A program made the position numbers and the translations under genes. A DNA stretch of 31,809 bases from a virus. The notes under the pieces are model-generated. The model was not told the DNA's origin, searched no databases, and worked only from the letters and a program-made list of their open reading frames with translations. Location of the stretch: the IMG/VR virus record IMGVR_UViG_3300030090_002903, positions 1-31,809 of that record, one strand, 5' to 3'. Positions 14,866-20,162 of this stretch are shown here, piece by piece; position 1 is the stretch's first letter, and every line of letters begins with the position of its first letter.

Positions 14866-14894
14866 TTGATAATGTCAAAATATTTTAATAAATT
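14866..14894 (+). promoter_or_regulatory. Possible promoter for the HTH gene
   Basis: TTGATA (14866-14871), 17-nt spacer, TAAATT (14889-14894). TTGATAATGTCAA (14866-14878) is an imperfect inverted repeat that could allow self-regulation by the HTH protein encoded 23 bp downstream. The start-site box of the other promoters is missing, so confidence is low. Confidence 0.35.
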
Positions 14895-14916
14895 AAAACA
14901 AGAAAAAGAGGTAAAA

Positions 14917-15150
14917 ATGGAACTTGAAGTAAAGAAAGAACTACAAGAAATTATTTCTCAAAGTGGTTTGAAACAAAAATGGATAGCTGACAAGCTAGGA
15001 ATCACTGAATCACATTTAAGCAGAATGTTAAATGGTATTAATGTAATGTCTAAAAGACATGAATATAATATTAAAACTATATGTGGATTTAGTGATGCCC
15101 CAGTTAAGCCAATGCCCATAGATGGTATGGCAGATGTAGCAAGGGGGTAA
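14917..15150 (+). CDS. XRE/Cro-type helix-turn-helix regulator
   Basis: GAGG at 14908-14911 sets the start at ATG 14917; earlier in-frame ATGs at 14866 and 14872 fall within the possible promoter. Residues about 12-45 read ISQSGLKQKWIADKLGITES and HLSRMLNGINVMS, a standard Cro/CI-type HTH. The product has 77 aa, with a C-terminal tail PVKPMPIDGMADVARG. It is the only clear sequence-specific DNA-binding regulator in the window and so the best candidate for the TATCAA-N6-TTGATA operators. There is no cleavage domain, so it is Cro-like rather than a lambda CI-like repressor. Confidence 0.8.
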   Translation: MELEVKKELQEIISQSGLKQKWIADKLGITESHLSRMLNGINVMSKRHEYNIKTICGFSDAPVKPMPIDGMADVARG

Positions 15151-15151
15151 T

Positions 15152-15421
15152 ATGTACTTAAGTCATTGTTGCAGTTCAGAACCAAAAACAATAGTAACAG
15201 AAGCATTAAATGGTTTTTGTAGTAGCTGTGGGCAATGGGTAAAATTTGATAAAGTTGGAAAAGAAAAAGAAGATATTGAAACCCATAAATCAAAGGTTTT
15301 AGATGTTCTGGAATTTTATTCTAACCCATCAAATTATGTGGTAGATACTTCTTCAGATTTATCAATGGTTCAAATGGACAATGGGCAACAAAGCAGAGAA
15401 GTATTAGAGTTATTAAAATAA
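15152..15421 (+). CDS. Zinc-finger-like small protein, 89 aa
   Basis: It starts one base after the HTH gene, with GGGGG at 15143-15147. Residues 6-27 hold CC ... C-x2-C (SHCCSSEPK, NGFCSSCGQW), consistent with one zinc site. The rest is Asp/Ser-rich (DVLEFYSNPSNYVVDTSSDL). It may be a small adaptor for replication or transcription; no family is recognised. Confidence 0.55.
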   Translation: MYLSHCCSSEPKTIVTEALNGFCSSCGQWVKFDKVGKEKEDIETHKSKVLDVLEFYSNPSNYVVDTSSDLSMVQMDNGQQSREVLELLK

Positions 15422-15436
15422 AATAAAGGGGAAATT

Positions 15437-16075
15437 ATGTCTGAAAAAGAATATAAAACAATAGACATTCATGGCAAAGAATATGTAACTGTACCAGAAA
15501 GAGTAAAACACTTTCACGAAGAATATCCAAATGGCTCAATAGTTAGTAAGCATGAAAAACATGGAAATGTTTTTATCGTAACTACTACTGTAATACCAGA
15601 TATTAAAAATCCAGAAAGAAAATTTACTGGGTTAGCTTATGAAATAGAGGGAAGCACTAATGTTAATAAAGGTTCAGCTTTAGAAAACTGTGAAACTTCA
15701 GCAGTTGGAAGGGCTATGGGTTTTTTAAATATTGGTGTTATTGATTCTATTGCAAGTGCAGATGAAATGGCTTCTGTAACTGAGCCAGTAAACAATTCTA
15801 ATAATCAACCAACCAAATCAATATCAAATCCAGATGGTCAAGCTAGTGAAAAACAATTAGCATTTGTAGATAAATTAGTTTCAGAAATTGAAAAACTAAA
15901 TCCATCAGCTGATTTAACATTTGTTGATAAATCTAATAAAGGAACAGCAAGTGCTAGTATTGAAAAACTATTAGAGATTCAGAAACAAGAACAAAATTCA
16001 AGTAAAAAAAATATGTTGAAAGAAAAGCTTGAGCTTTCTGAATCTTCTGTAGATGATGTGGATTTACCATTTTGA
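15437..16075 (+). CDS. Single-strand-annealing / ssDNA-binding type protein
   Basis: The 212-aa protein has a conserved N-terminal domain: GKEYVTVPERVKHFHEEYP, TGLAYEIEG, then SALENCETSAVGRAMGFLNIG, a turn much like the QxxGSAxTYARRYxLxxxLGI signature of ERF-type annealing proteins. A linker with ASEKQLAFVDKLVSEIEK follows, and the C-terminus is acidic with a terminal aromatic (DDVDLPF), as in SSB-type tails that recruit partners. It probably coats or anneals phage ssDNA in recombination-dependent replication. Neighbouring nuclease genes support this. GGGG at 15428-15431 is its ribosome site. Confidence 0.55.
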   Translation: MSEKEYKTIDIHGKEYVTVPERVKHFHEEYPNGSIVSKHEKHGNVFIVTTTVIPDIKNPERKFTGLAYEIEGSTNVNKGSALENCETSAVGRAMGFLNIGVIDSIASADEMASVTEPVNNSNNQPTKSISNPDGQASEKQLAFVDKLVSEIEKLNPSADLTFVDKSNKGTASASIEKLLEIQKQEQNSSKKNMLKEKLELSESSVDDVDLPF

Positions 16076-16281
16076 GCTGTTGTAAGGAATATACAAAGAT
16101 GGACACCAACTGTAAAACTTGCTATCCACCATTAGAAGAAGTTAAAGTAATAAAAAAAGCTCATAAACCAGCTGAAAATGAATCTTCTAAGGTAGAGGAA
16201 AGGTTTTATATATTAAATCATAAACTTGACCAAATAGTGGCATATACAAAGGAAATCTTAGATTATGTTAAATCGAAGTGA
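16072..16281 (+). CDS. Small Cys-containing coiled protein (TTG or ATG start)
   Basis: With TTG 16072 (TTGA overlap with the upstream stop) the protein has 69 aa and begins MSCCKEYTKMDTNCKTCYPP, with four cysteines able to form one metal site. With ATG 16099, which has AAGGA 10 nt upstream, it has 60 aa and keeps only NCKTC. The conserved-looking Cys pattern favours the TTG start and the SD favours the ATG. The remainder is a helix (FYILNHKLDQIVAYTKEILD). Family unknown; it lies between an annealing-type protein and a nuclease. Confidence 0.5.
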   Translation: MSCCKEYTKMDTNCKTCYPPLEEVKVIKKAHKPAENESSKVEERFYILNHKLDQIVAYTKEILDYVKSK

Positions 16282-16651
16282 TTGGGATAAAGATTTGCAG
16301 TATGGTGAAGCTGGTGAAGATTGGCTGGTTTGGTTAGGTTCAAATGGTGCTAAAATAGAAGTAAAAACTGAAAGAGATATTTGGCACAGAACAAAAAACA
16401 TCTTCATAGAATATAAGTATAAAGGTAATCCAAGTGGTTTGGCTGTAACAAAGTCAGACTACTGGGTTACTAATCTTAAAAAAGGTAATAAAACTTTTGC
16501 AACAGTAGTTGTAGAAACAAAAAGATTAAAAAAGAATTTGAAAAGATTAATAAAAAATGGTAAAGTTAGCATAGGTAAAAAGGGTGGTGATTTTAATATG
16601 TCTGAAGGAATATTACTACCACTTGATTTATTGCATGAAATTTTTAATTAA
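16265..16651 (+). CDS. PD-(D/E)XK-type nuclease
   Basis: The 128-aa protein has GEAGEDWLVWLGSNGAKIEV followed by KTE, in which Glu of GED and the E-x-K of IEVKTE form the pattern of a PD-(D/E)XK active site. Next come FIEYKYKGNPSGLAVTKSDY and W, the usual phage motif IE-x(n)-G-x-PSG-[IL]-x-x-[TS]-x-[AS]-DYW. These small enzymes act in phage recombination or branch resolution. It overlaps the upstream gene by 17 bp and stands next to an annealing-type protein and a NinG-like protein, which together make a recombination set. Confidence 0.65.
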   Translation: MLNRSDWDKDLQYGEAGEDWLVWLGSNGAKIEVKTERDIWHRTKNIFIEYKYKGNPSGLAVTKSDYWVTNLKKGNKTFATVVVETKRLKKNLKRLIKNGKVSIGKKGGDFNMSEGILLPLDLLHEIFN

Positions 16652-16657
16652 ACTTCT

Positions 16658-16741
16658 GGGATTGGGTTTTTTATCCTTCATATTAACCATAACCTAGTCA
16701 GTAAGCTGGTCTTATTGATGACATGACCCAATCCCTTTTTT
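16658..16741 (+). promoter_or_regulatory. Long-range stem ending 9 nt before the HNH start codon
   Basis: GGGATTGGGT (16658-16667) pairs perfectly with ACCCAATCCC (16726-16735), enclosing 58 nt that contain a weaker inner stem GTCAG/CTGGT (about 16697-16710). The right arm is followed by six T's and the ATG of the next gene at 16745. It looks like a terminator with an unusually large loop, or a switch whose outer stem governs read-through into, or translation of, the HNH gene, which has no Shine-Dalgarno of its own. Confidence 0.6.
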
Positions 16742-16744
16742 ATT

Positions 16745-17125
16745 ATGAAGATTAAAATATTACCAGAAGATAAATTACTAAGTGAATACATTAGAAAAAG
16801 AGCTAATGGTATTTGTGAAGTATGTGGTAATGATAAAGGCTGGAAGGGTCTTCAATGTTCACATTATATTGGAAGAAGAAACAAATCAGTTAGATGGGAT
16901 ATTGACAATGTTTCAGCCCAGTGCTTTGGCTGTCATTTAAAATTCCATGAAAACCCGTATGAACATCATAGATGGAAATTAAATCAATTAGGGGAAGAAA
17001 AATATGAAGCTTTACTTGAAAGAAGTAGAATCTTAAGTGTTGGATTAAACAAATGGACAAAAGAAAAATTAAAATGTTTAAGAGAAGACCTAAAAGAGAA
17101 AATCAAAAATCTAAAGACCCAATAA
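16745..17125 (+). CDS. NinG/Rap-like HNH-type recombination endonuclease
   Basis: The 126-aa protein has C-x2-C (GICEVCGNDKGWKGLQCSHY), the RNKSVRWDIDNVSAQCFGC run with a second C-x2-C, then HLKFHENPYEHHRW. This is the pattern of lambda NinG (Rap), a zinc-bound HNH-type enzyme that cuts branched DNA in recombination. The C-terminal helix is Lys/Glu-rich. The start codon directly follows the T-run of the long stem. No other Met precedes the zinc motif, so the start is firm. Confidence 0.7.
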   Translation: MKIKILPEDKLLSEYIRKRANGICEVCGNDKGWKGLQCSHYIGRRNKSVRWDIDNVSAQCFGCHLKFHENPYEHHRWKLNQLGEEKYEALLERSRILSVGLNKWTKEKLKCLREDLKEKIKNLKTQ

Positions 17126-17301
17126 ATCCAGACTATTATACCAAAGGAATAGAGGTTACAAAATTCATTCTAAGTTGGAATATGAATTTCTGTGAAGGAA
17201 ATATTATTAAATACATTGTAAGATATAAAAACAAGAACGGTTTAGAAGATTTAAAGAAGGCTAGAAAATACCTAGATTTATTAATTCAAAATAAAACTTG
17301 A
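17053..17301 (+). CDS. DUF3310 (SaV-like) protein
   Basis: From about residue 23 the sequence is DPINPDYYTKGIEVTKFILS, then FCEGNIIKYIVRYKNKNGLE and DLKKARKYLDLLI, which is the DUF3310 pattern (DPI-NPxHY...W-x-x-x-FCLGNAIKYI-x-R...DLKKA-x-WYL). The function of the family is unknown; it is common among phage replication genes. ATG 17053 and ATG 17074 are both possible and both overlap the HNH gene. The TGA stop (17299-17301) overlaps the TTGACA of the next promoter. Confidence 0.75.
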   Translation: MDKRKIKMFKRRPKRENQKSKDPINPDYYTKGIEVTKFILSWNMNFCEGNIIKYIVRYKNKNGLEDLKKARKYLDLLIQNKT

Positions 17302-17327
17302 CATATATAAACTTTTATTGTTATATT
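17298..17327 (+). promoter_or_regulatory. Cassette promoter 1 (drives the structured RNA)
   Basis: TTGACA (17298-17303), 18-nt spacer, extended -10 TGTTATATT with TATATT at 17322-17327. Five bases later is the start box AAGGTTAAT (17333-17341). The spacer holds the operator variant TATAAA-N6-TTGTTA (17306-17323). No protein-coding frame of note follows for 500 bp, so this promoter serves an RNA. Confidence 0.8.
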
Positions 17328-17333
17328 GTGTTA

Positions 17334-17786
17334 AGGTTAATGAATAAATATTAATCAATTGTTTTTTGAAAGAATTAAAAATTAAAGAATTAGGGAAGCC
17401 TTTGTACAGAGGTACTTGAGAAGTTTAAAATGGTGAATCGGGAGGTCTAAATTCTAGAGTAGTAAGACCAAACAGCATCCCCTAATAAAATTTATATTTA
17501 GGTTGCCTTGCCACGCCAAGTTATCTGTGAGAAGATGTAAAAAGGAATTTCGACAGGATGAAAACATGTAAGTAGTCCTTAAAAGTGAATCGGTGCTATA
17601 TGTCAGCCTGCCTAAAAAAATTAAAACTAGGGTATCTATGGTTGTAACCCAACGTAGGTTTTCTGTGAGAAGATGAACAAGGGAATCGGTGAGAACAAAT
17701 ACTAGGATAGTTCTGTAAAAGTTAAATTGACTATGTACCAGCCCCCCTACCCCAATTAAAAGCCCCTTGTAATGAGGGGTTTTTTA
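17334..17786 (+). ncRNA. Three-domain tandem structured RNA, own promoter and terminator
   Basis: Between promoter and terminator lie three successive domains, each closed by an outer stem. Domain A: ATTAGGG (17389-17395) with CCCTAAT (17480-17486). Domain B: TTTAGG (17497-17502) with CCTAAA (17611-17616). Domain C: TAGGG (17628-17632) with CCCTA (17745-17749). B and C share the identical 14-mer TCTGTGAGAAGATG (17524-17537 and 17662-17675) and a similar 3' end (CTATGT-n-CAGCC / CTATATGTCAGCC). A has the related TTGAGAAG and GGTGAATCGG; C has GGGAATCGG. Inner stems include GGTCT/AGACC (17444-17448 / 17465-17469) and AAGGA/TCCTT (17542-17546 / 17576-17580). There is no useful ORF. GC content is visibly above its surroundings. 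I do not recognise a known RNA class. Confidence 0.8.
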
Positions 17787-17790
17787 TTTT
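17758..17790 (+). terminator. Terminator of the structured RNA
   Basis: CCCCT (17763-17767) pairs with AGGGG (17775-17779), preceded by A's and followed by T's (17780-17785), the standard intrinsic form. It begins 9 nt after the closing stem of domain C. Confidence 0.85.
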
Positions 17791-17803
17791 ATAAAAAAAA
17801 TAC

Positions 17804-17833
17804 TTGACATATATAAAGTTTTATTGCTATATT
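17804..17833 (+). promoter_or_regulatory. Cassette promoter 2
   Basis: TTGACA (17804-17809), 18-nt spacer, extended -10 TGCTATATT (TATATT 17828-17833), start box AAGGTTAAT at 17839. Operator variant TATAAA-N6-TTGCTA at 17812-17829. Nearly identical to cassette promoter 1 over about 40 bp. Confidence 0.8.
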
Positions 17834-17874
17834 TATTTAAGGTTAATTTGTTTAATAAAATGAGGATAAATAAA

Positions 17875-18072
17875 ATGAAAAATAAAACTTACAATCTGAA
17901 ACTAACTAAAGATGAACTAACAGTATTAGACCTATGTTTATATGAATACCATAGTTTATTAGCAGAAAAGCATGATGATGAAGATGTATCAATGCAAGAT
18001 GAATATTATAATGTTAAATATAGAATAATCAATATAATATCTAAAATAAATGAATCTGATAGGGGGCTGTAA
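17875..18072 (+). CDS. Small acidic protein, 65 aa
   Basis: GAGGA at 17862-17866 fixes the start at ATG 17875; longer frames run back into the promoter. The product (MKNKTYNLKLTKDELTVLDL, LAEKHDDEDVSMQDEYYNVK) is helical, with a DDED acidic patch. No family recognised. First gene of a two-gene cassette; its stop overlaps the start of the membrane microprotein by one base. Confidence 0.6.
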   Translation: MKNKTYNLKLTKDELTVLDLCLYEYHSLLAEKHDDEDVSMQDEYYNVKYRIINIISKINESDRGL

Positions 18073-18161
18073 TGGAGTTTATATTTAATGCCTTTGTACT
18101 TTGGTTAGTATGTATTTCTGGCTTTATATTAGGCTATATTGTTAGTAAAATGGAAAACTAA
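18072..18161 (+). CDS. Membrane microprotein, 29 aa
   Basis: The ATG is in a TAATG overlap and GGGGG lies at 18062-18066, 5 nt upstream, so coupling and a good ribosome site both support it. The product (MEFIFNAFVLWLVCISGFIL, then GYIVSKMEN) is a single membrane span of about 20 residues with a short polar C-terminus. Such microproteins can act as superinfection or holin-regulating factors; the role here is unknown. Confidence 0.65.
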   Translation: MEFIFNAFVLWLVCISGFILGYIVSKMEN

Positions 18162-18185
18162 TATAAAACCCTACCGAGCAAGAAG

Positions 18186-18212
18186 AAGCCCCTAAATTGG
18201 GGCTTTTTTTTT
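18186..18212 (+). terminator. Terminator of cassette 2
   Basis: AGCCCC (18187-18192) pairs with GGGGCT (18199-18204), with a 6-base loop TAAATT, followed by a run of nine T's. Confidence 0.9.
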
Positions 18213-18227
18213 ATATTAAAAAAATAC

Positions 18228-18256
18228 TTGACTTTATCAATTTATCTTGATAATTT
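18228..18256 (+). promoter_or_regulatory. Cassette promoter 3 with perfect-arm operator
   Basis: TTGACT (18228-18233), 17-nt spacer, TAATTT (18251-18256), start box TAGGTTAT at 18262. The operator TATCAA-TTTATC-TTGATA (18235-18252) has two perfect 6-bp inverted arms lying between -35 and -10. Confidence 0.75.
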
Positions 18257-18301
18257 AATAGTAGGTTATTAATTAAATAAATAAAAACAAGGATGGTTAA
18301 T

Positions 18302-18526
18302 ATGAATATTATTAAAATTGGAAAAAGTGGTAGATTTTGCTTAATGACTGATGCAAGGCCAAATAGTATGGGAACTATAAGCATTAGTTTAGGAGCTAAT
18401 AAAGAAGAAGATATAAAGTTGCTTAAAAATTCACCAGAAGTTATTTGTAAAACTGCTGATGAATTAATTGATGCAATTTTTGAAGCAAAATTATTTATTA
18501 AAAAAGTAGAAAGTAGGTTAATATGA
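18302..18526 (+). CDS. Hypothetical protein, 74 aa
   Basis: GGATGG (18291-18296) serves ATG 18302; an in-frame ATG at 18293 lies in that site. The sequence begins MNIIKIGKSGRFCLMTDARP and has a KTADELIDAIFEAKLFIKKV helix. The arrangement, a beta-rich start then a helix, is seen in small phage proteins of unknown function. It overlaps the DUF3846 gene by 4 bp (ATGA). Confidence 0.6.
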   Translation: MNIIKIGKSGRFCLMTDARPNSMGTISISLGANKEEDIKLLKNSPEVICKTADELIDAIFEAKLFIKKVESRLI

Positions 18527-18771
18527 AAGTAACATATATCACAGAAAAAAAACCAACACTTGAAAAGCTACAGGAAATTGTAGGTGGATATATTCAAGTA
18601 GTTGATTTAGAAAATAATAAACAAATGATAGTGAATGAAGAAGGTATTCTGTTGGGTTTAGATATAAACAGAAAAGCTACTTTATTGGCTAGAGAACAAG
18701 GGATTCCTATGTTTGATTATATCATTCATGGTGATGTGGCTGTTCTCAGTGGTAAAGCTTTATTAGATTAG
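18523..18771 (+). CDS. DUF3846-type protein
   Basis: The 82-aa protein reads EKKPTLEKLQEIVGGYIQVV, then VNEEGILLGLDINRKATLLA and DYIIHGDVAVLSGKALLD. Key features of DUF3846 are LQ-x-x-VGGYI-[EQ]-x-V, [VM]-VNEEG-x-[LM]-x-G-L-x-[IP]-N and the GD-x-[VA]-[VF] end. Function unknown; common in phage early regions. It is coupled to the upstream gene through ATGA. Confidence 0.75.
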   Translation: MKVTYITEKKPTLEKLQEIVGGYIQVVDLENNKQMIVNEEGILLGLDINRKATLLAREQGIPMFDYIIHGDVAVLSGKALLD

Positions 18772-18790
18772 AGCTTATATATAGAAAAGA

Positions 18791-18820
18791 AAAAGCCCCT
18801 AGAAATAGGGGTTTTTTTTT
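18791..18820 (+). terminator. Terminator of cassette 3
   Basis: CCCCTA (18796-18801), GAAA tetraloop, TAGGGG (18806-18811), then nine T's. The GNRA loop makes this a very stable hairpin. Confidence 0.92.
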
Positions 18821-18846
18821 GGTCAAAAATAAATTTAAAAAAAAGC

Positions 18847-18875
18847 TTGACATTGTCAATTTATATTGATAATTT
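18847..18875 (+). promoter_or_regulatory. Cassette promoter 4
   Basis: TTGACA (18847-18852), 17-nt spacer, TAATTT (18870-18875), start box TAGGTTAT at 18881. Operator variant TGTCAA-TTTATA-TTGATA (18854-18871). Confidence 0.75.
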
Positions 18876-18903
18876 AATTATAGGTTATATGAAAGGAAAC
18901 AAA

Positions 18904-19287
18904 ATGAAACCTAATAAACAAAAAACAGAAAACAGTGAATTAATTTCAGAAATGAAAACTTTACTTAATCTGCTTAGAAAAAAACAAAAGTCAATGCAAG
19001 AACTTGCCAACATGGTAACCACAGTTTTCAGACTAGGTATGCCAAAAGGTAAAGGAAGACCAATAAAAGTTACACCCAAGATGATGGAATATAAAAAAAG
19101 AATAGAGGTTGGTAGAAGCCAATATTCAAGAGGTTGGGTTAATTTATCAGAACATAGAGTTGATGGCATTATAGACATGATTCACAAATTAGAAAATATG
19201 ATTGAAACAATCGAATATTATTCTGAGTTGGATGACCAGTTACAACCAGTCTATGATGAAGTAAAAAAAGATGGTCTTTTAGATTAA
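18904..19287 (+). CDS. Hypothetical helical protein, 127 aa
   Basis: AAGGA at 18892-18896 sets ATG 18904. The protein has a helical N-terminal half (SELISEMKTLLNLLRKKQKS), a basic Gly/Pro-rich stretch (MPKGKGRPIKVTPKMMEYKK) and a helical acidic end (HKLENMIETIEYYSELDDQL). The GKGRP segment resembles an AT-hook core (GRP flanked by basic residues), so DNA contact is possible but unproved. Sole gene of its cassette. Confidence 0.6.
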   Translation: MKPNKQKTENSELISEMKTLLNLLRKKQKSMQELANMVTTVFRLGMPKGKGRPIKVTPKMMEYKKRIEVGRSQYSRGWVNLSEHRVDGIIDMIHKLENMIETIEYYSELDDQLQPVYDEVKKDGLLD

Positions 19288-19310
19288 GCAACATTACCAT
19301 CAAACAAAAA

Positions 19311-19339
19311 AAAGCCCTTCAGAAATGAAGGGTTTTTTT
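19311..19339 (+). terminator. Terminator of cassette 4
   Basis: CCCTTCA (19315-19321), GAAA loop, TGAAGGG (19326-19332), then seven T's; A-run upstream. Confidence 0.92.
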
Positions 19340-19366
19340 ATGCCCAAAAAAAAATAAAAAAAACAC

Positions 19367-19396
19367 TTGACAAGTATCAATTATTCTTGATATATT
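19367..19396 (+). promoter_or_regulatory. Cassette promoter 5 with perfect-arm operator
   Basis: TTGACA (19367-19372), 18-nt spacer, TATATT (19391-19396). Operator TATCAA-TTATTC-TTGATA (19375-19392). Five bases after the -10 is ATGGTTAAT (19402-19410): the start box here includes an ATG in frame with the gene. Confidence 0.8.
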
Positions 19397-19437
19397 TAGT
19401 CATGGTTAATTTATTAATAAACGAGGAGATAAAAAAA

Positions 19438-19962
19438 ATGAACTATTTTAAAAACATTACAGAGCCAAATGAAATTAAGAAGCATTACAGAAAATTAGCT
19501 TTTCAATTTCATCCAGATAAAGCTAAAGATATTTCAGAAACTAAAGCTACTGAAATCATGAAAGAAATTAATGCACAGTATCACCAAGCATTAAAAGTAT
19601 TAGATGGTTCTAAATTTCAAGGTTTTAAAACTGAATATACTTATAAATATAATTACACTACAGAACAAAGCATAGTTGATAAAGTAAATGCAGTATTTGC
19701 TTTAAAAGCTAATCTTACTGTAGAAATTATTGGTACATGGCTTTGGGTTTCTGGTGATTCATTTGAAGTTAGAAATCAATTAAAGAAAATTGGTTTGAAA
19801 TTTTCTGGAAAGAAAAAAGCATGGTACTTTCATACTGGATATTATGTAAAGAAATCTAAGAAAGTATTTACTATGAATAACATCAGAGAAATGTATGGTG
19901 TTAAAATAATAGAAGAAGATGAAAAGAAGGGGGGTAAAAGCCAAAATTTGGCAATCAAATAA
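19438..19962 (+). CDS. J-domain protein with C-terminal phage domain
   Basis: The start is ATG 19438, with GAGGAG at 19423-19428. Residues 1-58 form a J-domain: NEIKKHYRKLAFQFHPDKAK with the essential HPD at 25-27, then TEIMKEINAQYHQALKVLDG. From about 80 to 140 a second domain reads LTVEIIGTWLWVSGDSFEVR and LKFSGKKKAWYFHTG, a module often fused to J-domains in phages. It should stimulate host DnaK and recruit it to a phage target bound by the second domain. An in-frame ATG at 19402 at the transcript start could give a 12-residue longer form. Length 174 aa. Confidence 0.8.
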   Translation: MNYFKNITEPNEIKKHYRKLAFQFHPDKAKDISETKATEIMKEINAQYHQALKVLDGSKFQGFKTEYTYKYNYTTEQSIVDKVNAVFALKANLTVEIIGTWLWVSGDSFEVRNQLKKIGLKFSGKKKAWYFHTGYYVKKSKKVFTMNNIREMYGVKIIEEDEKKGGKSQNLAIK

Positions 19963-19993
19963 CAAAAACGACTAGATGTCCAATTAAAGTAAG

Positions 19994-20017
19994 AAAGCCC
20001 CAAATAGGGGCTTTTTT
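19994..20017 (+). terminator. Terminator of cassette 5
   Basis: AAGCCCC (19995-20001), loop AAATA, GGGGCTT (20007-20013), T's to 20017. Confidence 0.92.
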
Positions 20018-20043
20018 GCATTAAATAAGAATCATCATTTAAA

Positions 20044-20066
20044 TGGTGGCTAGGGTGGTGGCTGGT
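20044..20066 (+). other. G-rich tract, possible two-layer quadruplex
   Basis: Within about 22 bases there are six separate GG/GGG runs (GGTGG-CTA-GGGTGGTGG-CTGG), with GGTGGCT repeated. In such AT-rich DNA this is unusual. It lies between the cassette 5 terminator and promoter 6, outside any gene. It could form a weak quadruplex or mark a remnant of another sequence. Confidence 0.4.
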
Positions 20067-20091
20067 CGTGAAAAAAAAAATAAAAAAAAGC

Positions 20092-20121
20092 TTGACACAT
20101 ATAAAGTTTTATTGATATATT
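20092..20121 (+). promoter_or_regulatory. Cassette promoter 6
   Basis: TTGACA (20092-20097), 18-nt spacer, TATATT (20116-20121), start box ATGGTTAAA at 20127, again with an ATG in frame with the gene. Operator variant TATAAA-GTTTTA-TTGATA (20100-20117). Confidence 0.8.
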
Positions 20122-20162
20122 AAGTCATGGTTAAATTAAATAATAAAATGAAGGACATAAAA

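Noticed and set aside
17389-17749. CRISPR array or simple direct repeats
   Set aside because: The units are about 100-120 nt, diverged, and each is closed by its own stem; there are no equal short repeats with unique spacers.
17497-17750. Firm annotation as a cobalamin riboswitch
   Set aside because: Only short words match, domain B lacks several of them, and no controlled gene follows directly; kept as a speculative finding only.
17824-17874. Upstream in-frame starts of cassette genes (17824, 18293, 18847, 19387, 20769)
   Set aside because: They lie within or before the -10 or in the ribosome site; the downstream ATGs with Shine-Dalgarno sequences are better. The start-box ATGs are treated separately.
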